Positions 16,405-23,940 of a DNA stretch of 24,922 nt are shown here, piece by piece. How positions within the stretch are numbered: position 1 is the first letter of the stretch; each line of letters starts with the position of its first letter. The stretch comes from JADHUC01 sp964617665. Lineage in GTDB: Bacteria; Planctomycetota; Planctomycetia; Pirellulales; Pirellulaceae. The stretch covers positions 1 through 24,922 of the forward strand of contig CAZUAH010000173.1 of NCBI GenBank assembly GCA_964617665.1, written 5' to 3'. A program made the position numbers and the translations under genes. The notes beneath the pieces are model-generated. The model had not been told where the DNA came from, ran no database searches, and saw only the letters and a list, made by a program, of their open reading frames with translations.

Positions 16405-17355
16405 ATGAGACGTACTGCAATTATGCTCGCGGCTATCTGCGTTTGTGCGATGATGCTGCCGAAAGTACTGGCGGATGTGCGGACAATCAAGTTCCAACGA
16501 TGGGACGACTGCCTGGAATTGACCAACGGAACGGCGTGCCTTGTCATCGCGCCGTCGAACGGGGGACGAATCGTCAGTTACAGCCGCGACGACGGTCCCA
16601 ACTTCTTCCTCGGCGGCTGTCAGATTGACGTCGGGCCGGAACTCGAATACCCGCCGCGACATCCGCTGCTTTGGTCGGGCGCCTATAAGGCCGAAGAGTT
16701 GGGGCCGCTGTCAGTGCGATTGACAAGCTCCAAGGACGACGCCACCGGCCTGCAGTTGGTCAAGGTCGTTGAACTTGCTCCGTCGGGTGCCGACGTCACG
16801 CTCCGCACAACAATGAAGAACATCGGCCCCAAGGCGGTCGCAAATTGCCTGTGGGATCGTACGATGACAAGCGCGACGTACGGCTTTTTCGAGCTGAACC
16901 CCAAGAGCCGATTTCCCGCACGCTGGTCGATGCGACTAGGCAAGCACGGAACCTGGAGCTACGACGGCAAGTCGCCTGGTTCGCCCCGCGTGATGATCGT
17001 GGATAACCTGCTGATCACAGTTCCTGGCAAAAAGATGGAAAAAGTCGCTGCAGACAGCATGGCCGGCTGGATCGCGGGCTTCCGCGACGGATGGCTGTAC
17101 GTCAAACGATTTCCGGTCTACCCGGATGGCGACTATGCCGACGGTGGGAACAGCGTCGAGTTCTGGGTCGACGCAGCCGGTACCCGAACGGAAATCGAAC
17201 CATTGAGCCCGAAAGTCAAACTGCAACCCGGCGACTCGTACTCTTTCACTGAGAGTTGGGATTTGCGTTTCGTCAAGGAAGACGTCAAGGCTGCCGAAGA
17301 CATCCCCAAGCTGCTTCCGTACGTGAAGGACATGGCACCCATGCCATCGAAGTGA
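16405..17355 (+). CDS. Exported DUF4380-like protein (galactose mutarotase-like fold)
   Basis: 316 residues. The start at 16405 follows GGAGG seven bases earlier. Signal peptide MRRTAIMLAAICVCAMMLP, cleaved near LADV (about 23). The chain then reads WDDCLELTNGTACLVIAPSNGGRIVSYS (32-59), the opening seen in DUF4380 and the galactose mutarotase-like beta-sandwich; NIGPKAVANCLWDRT (about 138-152) resembles other members. It has no visible catalytic motif of aldose epimerase, so an enzymatic role is unproved. Family function is unknown; saccharide binding or an accessory role is inferred from the fold. The next gene begins 49 bp downstream on the same strand and is also exported, so they likely form an operon. 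Confidence 0.75.
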   Translation: MRRTAIMLAAICVCAMMLPKVLADVRTIKFQRWDDCLELTNGTACLVIAPSNGGRIVSYSRDDGPNFFLGGCQIDVGPELEYPPRHPLLWSGAYKAEELGPLSVRLTSSKDDATGLQLVKVVELAPSGADVTLRTTMKNIGPKAVANCLWDRTMTSATYGFFELNPKSRFPARWSMRLGKHGTWSYDGKSPGSPRVMIVDNLLITVPGKKMEKVAADSMAGWIAGFRDGWLYVKRFPVYPDGDYADGGNSVEFWVDAAGTRTEIEPLSPKVKLQPGDSYSFTESWDLRFVKEDVKAAEDIPKLLPYVKDMAPMPSK

Positions 17356-17404
17356 ATTGGGCGGCAAGGACGGCCTTTGGTCTATTGTGCGAGAGGATCT
17401 GCCG

Positions 17405-18778
17405 ATGATTGGGATACCCCGGTCGACTCGCCGTGTTGCGCGATCGCTTTTGTTCATGCTCGTTTGTGCATTGATCTGGCCTTCCGGCGGCGTTGGTGGG
17501 GAAGTCAACCTTCGCGACAGGGTTGTGCCGATTGACTGGAGCGGGTTTGATCGCCCGATGCAAGGCGGCGAAGACTATCACGACTGTGCACGGGTTCTTC
17601 TGAACAGCGCCCATCACAATTTGATCTGGGCGCCGGGCGGCGCCGAGAGGATTGAAAAGGGGTGGCGCGACTTGAGCGGGAGGCAGGCTCACGATGTCGT
17701 CCGGCCAGGATGCTCCGCTTCGTTTGGATTAGCCGTTGTCCTGAGAACCGGCGTGTTCGACGAGCAGGCGGTGGGTGTCTCCAGAGCAGAAGCGGTGGCC
17801 CGAACCGCGAGGCTGATCAAGGCGGTTGTCGCCGCTCACGACGGTGTTGGATGGAAGTATCCGTGGCAGTCGGCTTTCTGGGCGGCTTACGTCTGCCAGG
17901 GCGGGTGGATGCTGTGGGATGATCTGGATGGTGCGACCCAAGAGAAGGTCGCCACCATCGTCGAGTTCGAGGCGAACCGTTTCATTGCGCCCGGGTATCG
18001 CGTTCCCTACTGGAACGGACGTGGCGGTGATACCAAGGCGGAAGAGAATGCCTGGAACACCACGATTCTCCAACTCGCGTGCGCCATGATGCCGGGACAT
18101 CCCAACGTGCCGAAATGGAAAGAAGTGTGCAGCCGACTAATGATCTCGGCCTATGCGTGTCAAGAGGACATGCAGAGCGATGTCGTTCTGGACAACCGTC
18201 CGGTTAAGGACTGGCTGGACGGCTACAACGCTCGGGACGACGGCACTGTGGTGAATCACGGGTTCATCCATCCCGATTACATGTGCTGCATCCTGTTCAG
18301 TGTACGGTCCTACTCGACCCAGTCGCTGGCCGGCCAACCGGTACCCGAAGCCGCCGACTTCCGCGCGGCTTCTGTCTACCGAACATTTGTCACACACAAT
18401 TGGCCCTCGCCTCCATACAAGGAACCCGGCGGAACTATCTATATTCCGGGCCGGGCCGAGGTCTATTTTCCGCAAGGGACAGACTGGTTCGACAGGATGG
18501 TTTCACTGTACTACGTTGTGGACTCTTGCGCCCATGTACTGGACTGGGATACCGATCTACCGCGTCCCGCATCGCATTGGATGCGTCTTCGAGCGGCCGA
18601 GATGCTCAAACGCCAAGCACGCCACGAGGACCGTCGCCATTTTGCCCCAGGTGAGTTTCGCGGGTACCCCGGCCGCGAGCAACAGTTCTTGCGACTTCTG
18701 GCCGACGCCTTCTTGTTTCACTGGCTCGACGCTCACGGAGCGATCAGCCCCGAGAGAAACTGGCTCGAATCCGACTGA
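17405..18778 (+). CDS. Exported protein of unknown function, possible alpha/alpha-toroid lyase-like fold
   Basis: 457 residues from ATG 17405, with AGAGGAT upstream and a signal peptide (RRVARSLLFMLVCALIWPSG, cleaved near VGGEV). I do not recognise a defined family. The helix-rich pattern with repeated Trp and aromatic clusters (HHNLIWAPGG, WKYPWQSAFWAAYVCQGGW, AEENAWNTTILQLACAMMPGHPN, HGFIHPDYMCC) and a conserved-looking VPYWNGRGGDTKAEEN stretch resemble alpha/alpha-barrel glycan enzymes such as polysaccharide lyases, but no catalytic set can be assigned. The preceding DUF4380 gene, 49 bp upstream, suggests work on the same extracellular substrate. Downstream there is a palindrome cluster in a 433-bp gap. 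The fold suggestion is weak. Confidence 0.6.
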   Translation: MIGIPRSTRRVARSLLFMLVCALIWPSGGVGGEVNLRDRVVPIDWSGFDRPMQGGEDYHDCARVLLNSAHHNLIWAPGGAERIEKGWRDLSGRQAHDVVRPGCSASFGLAVVLRTGVFDEQAVGVSRAEAVARTARLIKAVVAAHDGVGWKYPWQSAFWAAYVCQGGWMLWDDLDGATQEKVATIVEFEANRFIAPGYRVPYWNGRGGDTKAEENAWNTTILQLACAMMPGHPNVPKWKEVCSRLMISAYACQEDMQSDVVLDNRPVKDWLDGYNARDDGTVVNHGFIHPDYMCCILFSVRSYSTQSLAGQPVPEAADFRAASVYRTFVTHNWPSPPYKEPGGTIYIPGRAEVYFPQGTDWFDRMVSLYYVVDSCAHVLDWDTDLPRPASHWMRLRAAEMLKRQARHEDRRHFAPGEFRGYPGREQQFLRLLADAFLFHWLDAHGAISPERNWLESD

Positions 18779-18849
18779 TTCGTACAAAGCCGTGGTCAAC
18801 GCGGTAGGCAAGTCTAACCGGAACTGCTGTGAACACCGTTCGCGATCTC

Positions 18850-18957
18850 GTTCCCAGGCTCCTGCCTGGGAACGCATGGTCTCGGAGGCTCTGCCTCTCC
18901 TCGGCGGCGGAAAGAGAGGCGGAGCCTCGGAGACCGTGGGTTACGAGGCAGAGCCTC
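18850..18957. repeat. Composite palindromic REP-like cluster
   Basis: Three units lie together: GTTCCCAGGC-tcct-GCCTGGGAAC (perfect 10-bp arms, 18850-18873); a 22-base-arm inverted repeat (18878-18899 with 18914-18935, 20 of 22 matched); and GAGGC-aga-GCCTC (18945-18957). They fill the early part of the 433-bp gap 18779-19211 after the unknown exported gene. The rest of that gap has no gene; it holds the candidate promoter and operator described separately. Confidence 0.75.
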
Positions 18958-19102
18958 GCAACCAGGACGTTTTCTAGGATTCTCGGTCGTTGAACATGTC
19001 CACAGCAGTTAGTCTAAAGGGGCTTTTGGATTCGTGGGCAAATCTCTGTGGCACGAAATGAAGCAGGTATCCTCAGTCCTTGCTTTCCGTCGCAGAATGC
19101 TC

Positions 19103-19132
19103 TTGACGAACGTACTCGCTTTACAGTACTTT
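19103..19132 (+). promoter_or_regulatory. Candidate promoter for the membrane protein / regulator / DUF4173 operon
   Basis: TTGACG at 19103-19108 could be a -35 box and TACTTT at 19127-19132 a weak -10 box, 18 bases apart. The -10 box is poor (three of six consensus bases). The palindrome at 19128-19144 overlaps it, which would let a bound regulator block transcription. Confidence 0.3.
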
Positions 19133-19144
19133 GCAATGCAAAGT
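19128..19144. promoter_or_regulatory. 17-bp perfect palindrome, candidate operator of the winged-helix regulator
   Basis: ACTTTGCA-A-TGCAAAGT has 8-bp arms around one base, AT-rich in a GC-rich region, 67 bp before the membrane protein start. The gene for a winged-helix regulator is second in the operon, so autoregulation is likely. The length suits a dimeric winged-helix protein. Confidence 0.55.
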
Positions 19145-19211
19145 TAAGTCTTTGAGGATGTTCGGCGACCGATACCTGAGGCACGTATCTTAACGAGCGG
19201 GAACGTCAACC

Positions 19212-19826
19212 ATGCACGTGCGCGAAGCACTTTCTCAGATCTCTGAAATCCGTCTGCGCGTCGCCCAGACGGAGACTTTTCGCGGGTATCGTTCGGCTAC
19301 GGTCGCGTCTTCGGGAGTCCTGGCATTCGTCGGAGCCGCCGTGCAGAAGGTCTGGATTCCGGAGCCCGCCGACCACGTTCAGGCCTATCTGGGACTCTGG
19401 ATCGGAATCGCCTTTGTTTGTGTTGTGACGGTGGCCATCGAATTGGGCGTCCGGAGTTATTTGGCGCGTTCGTCGCTCGCCAGGCAGGTCACGTTGCTGG
19501 CTGTCGGCCAGTTTTTGCCCTGTATGATTGCCGGCGCATTGTTGACGTACGCTGTCGTTCGGTTCGCTCCGGAAGGTGTATGGATGCTACCTGGGCTCTG
19601 GTCGATCGTGTTTAGCCTTGGCGTATTTGCTTCGTGGCGGCTACTGCCGAAGGCCATGTTCTGGGTGGCGGTCTACTACATGGGCGCCGGTATGACTTGC
19701 CTGGTCTTAGCTCGCGGTGATGCGGCTTTCTCGCCATGGGCCATGGTCGGCACGTTCGGCGTCGGGCAGTTATCCACGGCGGCGATTCTCTACTTTGGAT
19801 TGGAGCGGCATCATGGCCACGCGTGA
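19212..19826 (+). CDS. Multi-pass membrane protein paired with a winged-helix regulator
   Basis: 204 residues. An N-terminal helix (HVREALSQISEIRLRVAQTETFRGY) precedes about five or six membrane segments: about 35-48, 59-79, 93-115, 120-138, 146-163 and 172-192. I do not recognise a named family. The regulator gene starts inside its 3' end (14-bp overlap), so the two are translationally coupled, a layout seen with regulator plus membrane-partner pairs in several bacterial phyla. A sensor or anti-regulator role is possible but unproved. The 433-bp gap upstream carries the candidate operator. The start at 19212 lacks a clear ribosome site (only CGGGAACG nearby). Confidence 0.7.
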   Translation: MHVREALSQISEIRLRVAQTETFRGYRSATVASSGVLAFVGAAVQKVWIPEPADHVQAYLGLWIGIAFVCVVTVAIELGVRSYLARSSLARQVTLLAVGQFLPCMIAGALLTYAVVRFAPEGVWMLPGLWSIVFSLGVFASWRLLPKAMFWVAVYYMGAGMTCLVLARGDAAFSPWAMVGTFGVGQLSTAAILYFGLERHHGHA

Positions 19827-20226
19827 ATCATCACAACGCCAACGCGGTGGGCTCGCCGGCTCGTTCGCCTACGACGGATTGAATCGTGTTATTCACGAGA
19901 AGGCCCGACTTGGCATCATGACGTCGCTTATGACGCATCCGGACGGCCTACTGTTTGGCGATCTAAGGCAACTGTGCGCCCTGACCGACGGGAATCTCAA
20001 TCGACACTTGAAAGTCCTCAGGGAAGGTGGGCTGGTAGAGGTGACGCGGAAGGGGCGAGGGAAACGATCGCAGACGATCTGCTGCGTAACAACGGACGGG
20101 CGGTCGCAATTCGTCGAGTACTTGCGGGAGTTGGAGAATGTCATCGCAGACGCCGCCCAGGCGACAGCAGAAGATCCCCACAACGCTTTGCTCGAAAGAG
20201 GACTCGGCGGCGTGTCGTCGGTATGA
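19813..20226 (+). CDS. Winged-helix DNA-binding transcriptional regulator (MarR/ArsR-like, HTH_27 type)
   Basis: 137 residues from ATG 19813, inside the preceding gene's end. A helix (YDGLNRVIHEKARLGIMTSLM, 20-40) leads to the HTH: FGDLRQLCALTDGNLNRHLKVLREGGLVEV (48-77), with recognition helix around 59-72, then a basic wing (TRKGRGKRSQTICCVTTDGR, 78-97) and a C-terminal dimerisation helix (FVEYLRELENVIADA). This one-domain arrangement is typical of the winged-helix DNA-binding family (PF13601 type). It should bind the palindrome at 19128-19144 as a dimer and regulate its own operon. No effector-binding domain is visible. The frame continues upstream, but the ATG chosen gives a family-like N-terminus. 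Confidence 0.85.
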   Translation: MATRESSQRQRGGLAGSFAYDGLNRVIHEKARLGIMTSLMTHPDGLLFGDLRQLCALTDGNLNRHLKVLREGGLVEVTRKGRGKRSQTICCVTTDGRSQFVEYLRELENVIADAAQATAEDPHNALLERGLGGVSSV

Positions 20227-20262
20227 GCTTGTGGAGCGGTGTGAACAACCAGCGAGGTAGAG

Positions 20263-21927
20263 ATGAGCGACACACCAGAGCAACCCGTTACCGCCGAAAT
20301 CGTTTCAGAACTGAGTGAAAGCCGGCCTGAGACGGCACCCGGCCTCGCATTGATGAGAGCTGAACGCGAGCAGCCGCCACTCGCAGTGCGTGAGATCATC
20401 GCGGTTTTTTCGCTGGTGGTGTTGTGCGATCTGACGATCTATCGAGGCCAAGGTTTCGCAGGTTTGGCGTTGCTGTTCGTCGCTGCGCCCGTGCTGTTGT
20501 TGTTCGGATCGTTTCGGCCACGCTGTGGCTTGAGCTTCTGGTTGGTCGCTTTCATGCTTGTGGCGCTAGCGGCCAAGTTGTTGTGGTGCGTTTCTTGGTT
20601 GCCGGGCCTGCATGTTGTCACGGGTTTCGTCCTGCTAATTGCGCTCGCAATGAGTCTGTCCGGGTTCCGCCCCTACGTTCTTGAAGGGGTCGTGTTTGCA
20701 TCGCAGACGATCCTGGCAGGATACGCAGGTATCGTCCACTACTGGCGTTCGTCCAGTAAGAAGGCCCCGGCGATAACGCGCGCAAGTTGGCTGAGTGTCA
20801 CGTTGCCGGTAGCGGCTTTTCTGATGTTCGGCGTGCTGTTCATCCTGGCTAACCCCGATCTGCTGACGTCTTTTGGAAAACACTTGGGGGACCTGCTCAC
20901 GGGAATACGAGATTGGATGATCGACTTCTCGCCGAGTCCGTCGGAGTTCGTCTTCTGGATTGCCGTCTTCTGGGTTTCCGTGGGTCTTTTGCGTCCTGTG
21001 ATCAGCCGGGCGATATTTGACGAGGCGGTCCGCGCGGCGCAAGCTGCCGAAGGCGAAACCGATAAGCCCGAGAAAGCGTTTGTCTATCCGGCGTTCCGGA
21101 ACACACTGATCACAGTAATCGCGCTGTTTGCCGCCTACTTGGCTTTCGAGTTCATGACGCTGTGGTTTCGTGACTTTCCCAAAGATTTCCACTATTCCGG
21201 ATACGCTCATCAAGGGGCAGCTTGGCTGACATTGGCATTGGCGTTGTCGACAGCGATTTTGTCTGTGGTATTCCGAGGCCGCGTTCTTCAAGATCCCCGT
21301 TTACCCAACCTCCGCCGGCTGGCCTGGTTCTGGTCTCTGGAAAACATACTGCTGGCCATTGCCGTTTATCACCGGCTGTACATCTACATCGGCTTCAACG
21401 GTATGACGCGAATGCGGATGGTGGGCTTCTTCGGGATGTCTGCCGTTGTGGCCGGCTTCATCCTGGTTCTCTGGAAGATAGCGCACAACCGCAACTTCCT
21501 CTGGCTCGTGCGTCGTCACTTGTGGGCGCTGGCGATCACCATTTACCTGTTTGTGTTGACGCCCGTGGACACTATCGTGGTCAACTACAACGTCCGCCGC
21601 ATTCTGGCAGGCGACCCGGCGCCGTCGGTCGAGATCGACGCTCACCCCATCAATGCAGAAGGGATCACGCTGCTGTTGCCTCTGTTGGAGTGCAACGACG
21701 AAATCATTCGCGAAGGCGTACGTGCCACGTTGGCGGAATGGCACGAGGATGCCGAGGCACAAGCGTTGGAACGCCAACGCAAGGGGTGGACCTCCTTCCA
21801 AGCGGCCGACAGAACCGCCCTGGACAAGCTGAGCGCCGCCAGCGACAAATGGAGTGAATACAAGGATCGCGACAAGCGGGAAGCGGTCCTGGAGCGTTTC
21901 CACGATTATGCACATCAGTGGTACTGA
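20263..21927 (+). CDS. DUF4173 multi-pass membrane protein
   Basis: 554 residues; GAGG lies just before the ATG at 20263. The N-terminal 40 residues are soluble and charged, followed by roughly eleven or twelve membrane helices to about residue 435. The family signature near the fourth-last helices is ENILLAIAVYHRLYIYIGFNGMTRMRMVGFFG (about 364-395), and VDTIVVNYNVRRILAGDP (about 434-451) resembles the DUF4173 end. A soluble C-terminal tail (about 450-554) of charged helices follows. The function of DUF4173 is not established. It is 36 bp downstream of the regulator gene and probably in its operon. It converges with the isomerase gene 18 bp away. Confidence 0.82.
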   Translation: MSDTPEQPVTAEIVSELSESRPETAPGLALMRAEREQPPLAVREIIAVFSLVVLCDLTIYRGQGFAGLALLFVAAPVLLLFGSFRPRCGLSFWLVAFMLVALAAKLLWCVSWLPGLHVVTGFVLLIALAMSLSGFRPYVLEGVVFASQTILAGYAGIVHYWRSSSKKAPAITRASWLSVTLPVAAFLMFGVLFILANPDLLTSFGKHLGDLLTGIRDWMIDFSPSPSEFVFWIAVFWVSVGLLRPVISRAIFDEAVRAAQAAEGETDKPEKAFVYPAFRNTLITVIALFAAYLAFEFMTLWFRDFPKDFHYSGYAHQGAAWLTLALALSTAILSVVFRGRVLQDPRLPNLRRLAWFWSLENILLAIAVYHRLYIYIGFNGMTRMRMVGFFGMSAVVAGFILVLWKIAHNRNFLWLVRRHLWALAITIYLFVLTPVDTIVVNYNVRRILAGDPAPSVEIDAHPINAEGITLLLPLLECNDEIIREGVRATLAEWHEDAEAQALERQRKGWTSFQAADRTALDKLSAASDKWSEYKDRDKREAVLERFHDYAHQWY

Positions 21928-21945
21928 TGCCGAGTTGAGGTGGCG

Positions 21946-22869
21946 TTAGTACCCAAGGGTGTCGCGCACGTATTTGCGGCTGATTTTCAGACTTTCTCGC
22001 AGGGGCCTGGTCAGTTTCATTTCACGACGGTGGGCCAGTTCAATGACCGCGTGGCCCGTGAAATTGATCTGCGTGAGCGCGCGGCCGACCGCCCGATAGT
22101 CCATGTCGCCTTCGCCCATGGCTTCGACCCACGTCTTGTCGGCTTTCTGATCGCGCAAATGGAGAAAGACAATCCGCTTGCCGAACTCGAGCAGAAACTC
22201 GACCGGGTCCACATCGGTCTGGACGAGCCAATCAAGGTCCGGGCCAATCTTGACGTCCGGAATACGGGCCAGCGTTCCCTTCAGGTCGTGCAGGTCGTCT
22301 TGCACTTCGTATGTGTGGTTGTGCAGGTTGAGTACCACGCCGTTGTCTTCGCAGATGGCGATGATCTTACGCAGCAATTCCGCCTGTGCGTCCAAGTCGT
22401 CGGCCGTCTTCTTGCGACGTGCGGATCCAACCGACGTACCGAGCGTCTTTCCGCCGAGTTTCGAAAGCCGAGTTATGACGAGTTCCGCATCTTCTAGCAC
22501 CTCGTTGTGGCGGGCGAGGTCCCACATGGCGCCGCCAAATGACGTCCCAATCACCGGCAACTGGTGTTTCTCGGATAGTGCTGCAATACGCTCGACAGCG
22601 TCATCCGGACGCAGAGCCGTGTGCATCAGTTCGATACCCTCCATGCCCGCATACTTCATGTCGGCAAAGATGCGGTCCAGGATGGGTGTGATGTCGTATT
22701 TCGGTTGAGTGGCCGCGTATACCCAAGGATGCGCACCGACCACGACCTTCTTCTCGGTCGATGCCAAACCGGCCCTGCCGCTCAGACTGGCCGCGCCAGC
22801 CGCCAATACTGCCTGCGCGGACCGCTTCACAAAACAACGTCGAGTCAGATACTCGTTCGACTGGGACAT
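21946..22869 (-). CDS. Tat-exported sugar phosphate isomerase/epimerase-like TIM barrel
   Basis: 307 residues. The ATG at 22869 has AAAGGAACGG upstream and a twin-arginine signal (LTRRCFVKRSAQAVLAAGAASL, 8-29). The mature part is an AP-endonuclease-2/xylose-isomerase-like TIM barrel: EGIELMHTA (76-84), LNLHNHTYEV (about 178-187), IGPDLDWL (about 205-212), FLHLRDQK (about 231-238) and HAVIELAHR (about 276-284), giving the usual metal-ligand His, Asp and Glu positions. Such proteins isomerise or epimerise sugars; exported Tat members are common in planctomycetes, where substrates are unknown. It starts 14 bp after the end of the metallopeptidase gene on the same strand, so the two are probably co-transcribed. 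Confidence 0.87.
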   Translation of the reverse strand: MSQSNEYLTRRCFVKRSAQAVLAAGAASLSGRAGLASTEKKVVVGAHPWVYAATQPKYDITPILDRIFADMKYAGMEGIELMHTALRPDDAVERIAALSEKHQLPVIGTSFGGAMWDLARHNEVLEDAELVITRLSKLGGKTLGTSVGSARRKKTADDLDAQAELLRKIIAICEDNGVVLNLHNHTYEVQDDLHDLKGTLARIPDVKIGPDLDWLVQTDVDPVEFLLEFGKRIVFLHLRDQKADKTWVEAMGEGDMDYRAVGRALTQINFTGHAVIELAHRREMKLTRPLRESLKISRKYVRDTLGY

Positions 22870-22883
22870 AGTTGCCGTTCCTT

Positions 22884-23852
22884 TCAATCGTTGTTCGTTT
22901 CTACGCTCCCCTCGGTTCGTTTCGATTTCGAGCGGTCGCCGCGACTGCGTGCCTTTCGTGTGATTTCTTCTCTCGCTCTGTCCAATCGTGTTGGCCAGCG
23001 AAACCGCGGTGCCTTCGCGGGATCGTATCCGCTCAAATGCCCTTCCAGTCGCAATTCTGGTTTGGTGTAGACCAATTCGGTGTCGCCGAAGACTTCCTCG
23101 CACAGTTTCGCCAAACCCGGGTCGTACTCCTTCAACTCTTTGCGAGTATCCACATGATTGTGATCGTGATCCGGTGGACGGTTATTGTCGAATCACGATT
23201 GTACGCCTTCCGCCCAGTATTCGTGGTGGTTTAGCGACGCGTACTTGGTCTGCCACAGGCCCTTGGCCATAGCTGCGTCGTAGGTGTGCTTCAGATGGTT
23301 GTCGAACGTCGCGTCGATATTCACCAAGCCTCGCAGGTGCATGTTGTGAGCGAATTCGTGGATCAGAATATTCTCGGCCCTGTAAGGGTCGCCCGGATAT
23401 CCAAGCAGATTCTCTTCGCCGCACGAACACACTGGATCGCGTCGTGAACCACCAAGGCCCCTCGCTCGAGCGTCCCAGTAGTCCTTCGGTCGCATATGGG
23501 AATGGTCGGGCATATCCGTGGTGAACTCGCTGTAAGCCATCACGACCATCCGCGAACCACTCTTGATCATTGCGTCGCGCACGTCAGGCCGTTTGGCCAA
23601 CATCATGTTCACCAGGTAGGCCGCCTCCTTCAGAGCATAATCATTGACCTGTCTCGATGCGACGATGGGGTACCCGTTCGCACTGACGTACCGCTCGTAG
23701 AACGGATCGGCCTGCAATTCGGCAGGCGGCGTCGTTACCTTCAACTCCTCTGACCGACTCGGCGACGTAGCGGCATGCAGCAACATAAGGGCCGACGCAA
23801 CGACAGTCGGCCAGCCAATCGGATTGGAGTTCATCATCGAGTGTTGTTTCAT
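22884..23852 (-). pseudogene. Secreted HExxH metallopeptidase gene interrupted by an in-frame TGA
   Basis: The frame from ATG 23852 runs 219 codons to TGA (23193-23195), then continues open in the same frame for 102 codons to a second stop at 22884. Before the break is a signal-like N-terminus (about 12-35), the zinc motif HEFAHN (165-170) and, 40 residues later, NHHEYWAEGVQS (208-219), whose Glu is a probable third ligand. After the break the chain reads FDNNRPPDHDHNHVDTR and KELKEYDPGLAKLCEEVFGD, which matches how this peptidase family normally continues, from memory with Trp or another aromatic residue in the TGA position. A single G-to-A change in TGG would give TGA. The active site is complete before the stop, so a truncated enzyme, readthrough, or recent loss are all possible. 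Family function is unknown. Confidence 0.75.
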
Positions 23853-23940
23853 GGGTCTTGCGAACGAAAGCGAGGCGAAAGGGGACTACCAAGAACCATC
23901 CTCCCCAAGACGAAGCGTCACTTTTTTGACCGAGGACGGT

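Noticed and set aside
18850..18957. CRISPR-like repeat array
   Set aside because: Units are unequal palindromes, not regularly spaced direct repeats with spacers; no cas genes nearby.
23193..23195. TGA read as selenocysteine
   Set aside because: The surrounding family position is expected to be Trp, and no convincing SECIS hairpin was seen just downstream.
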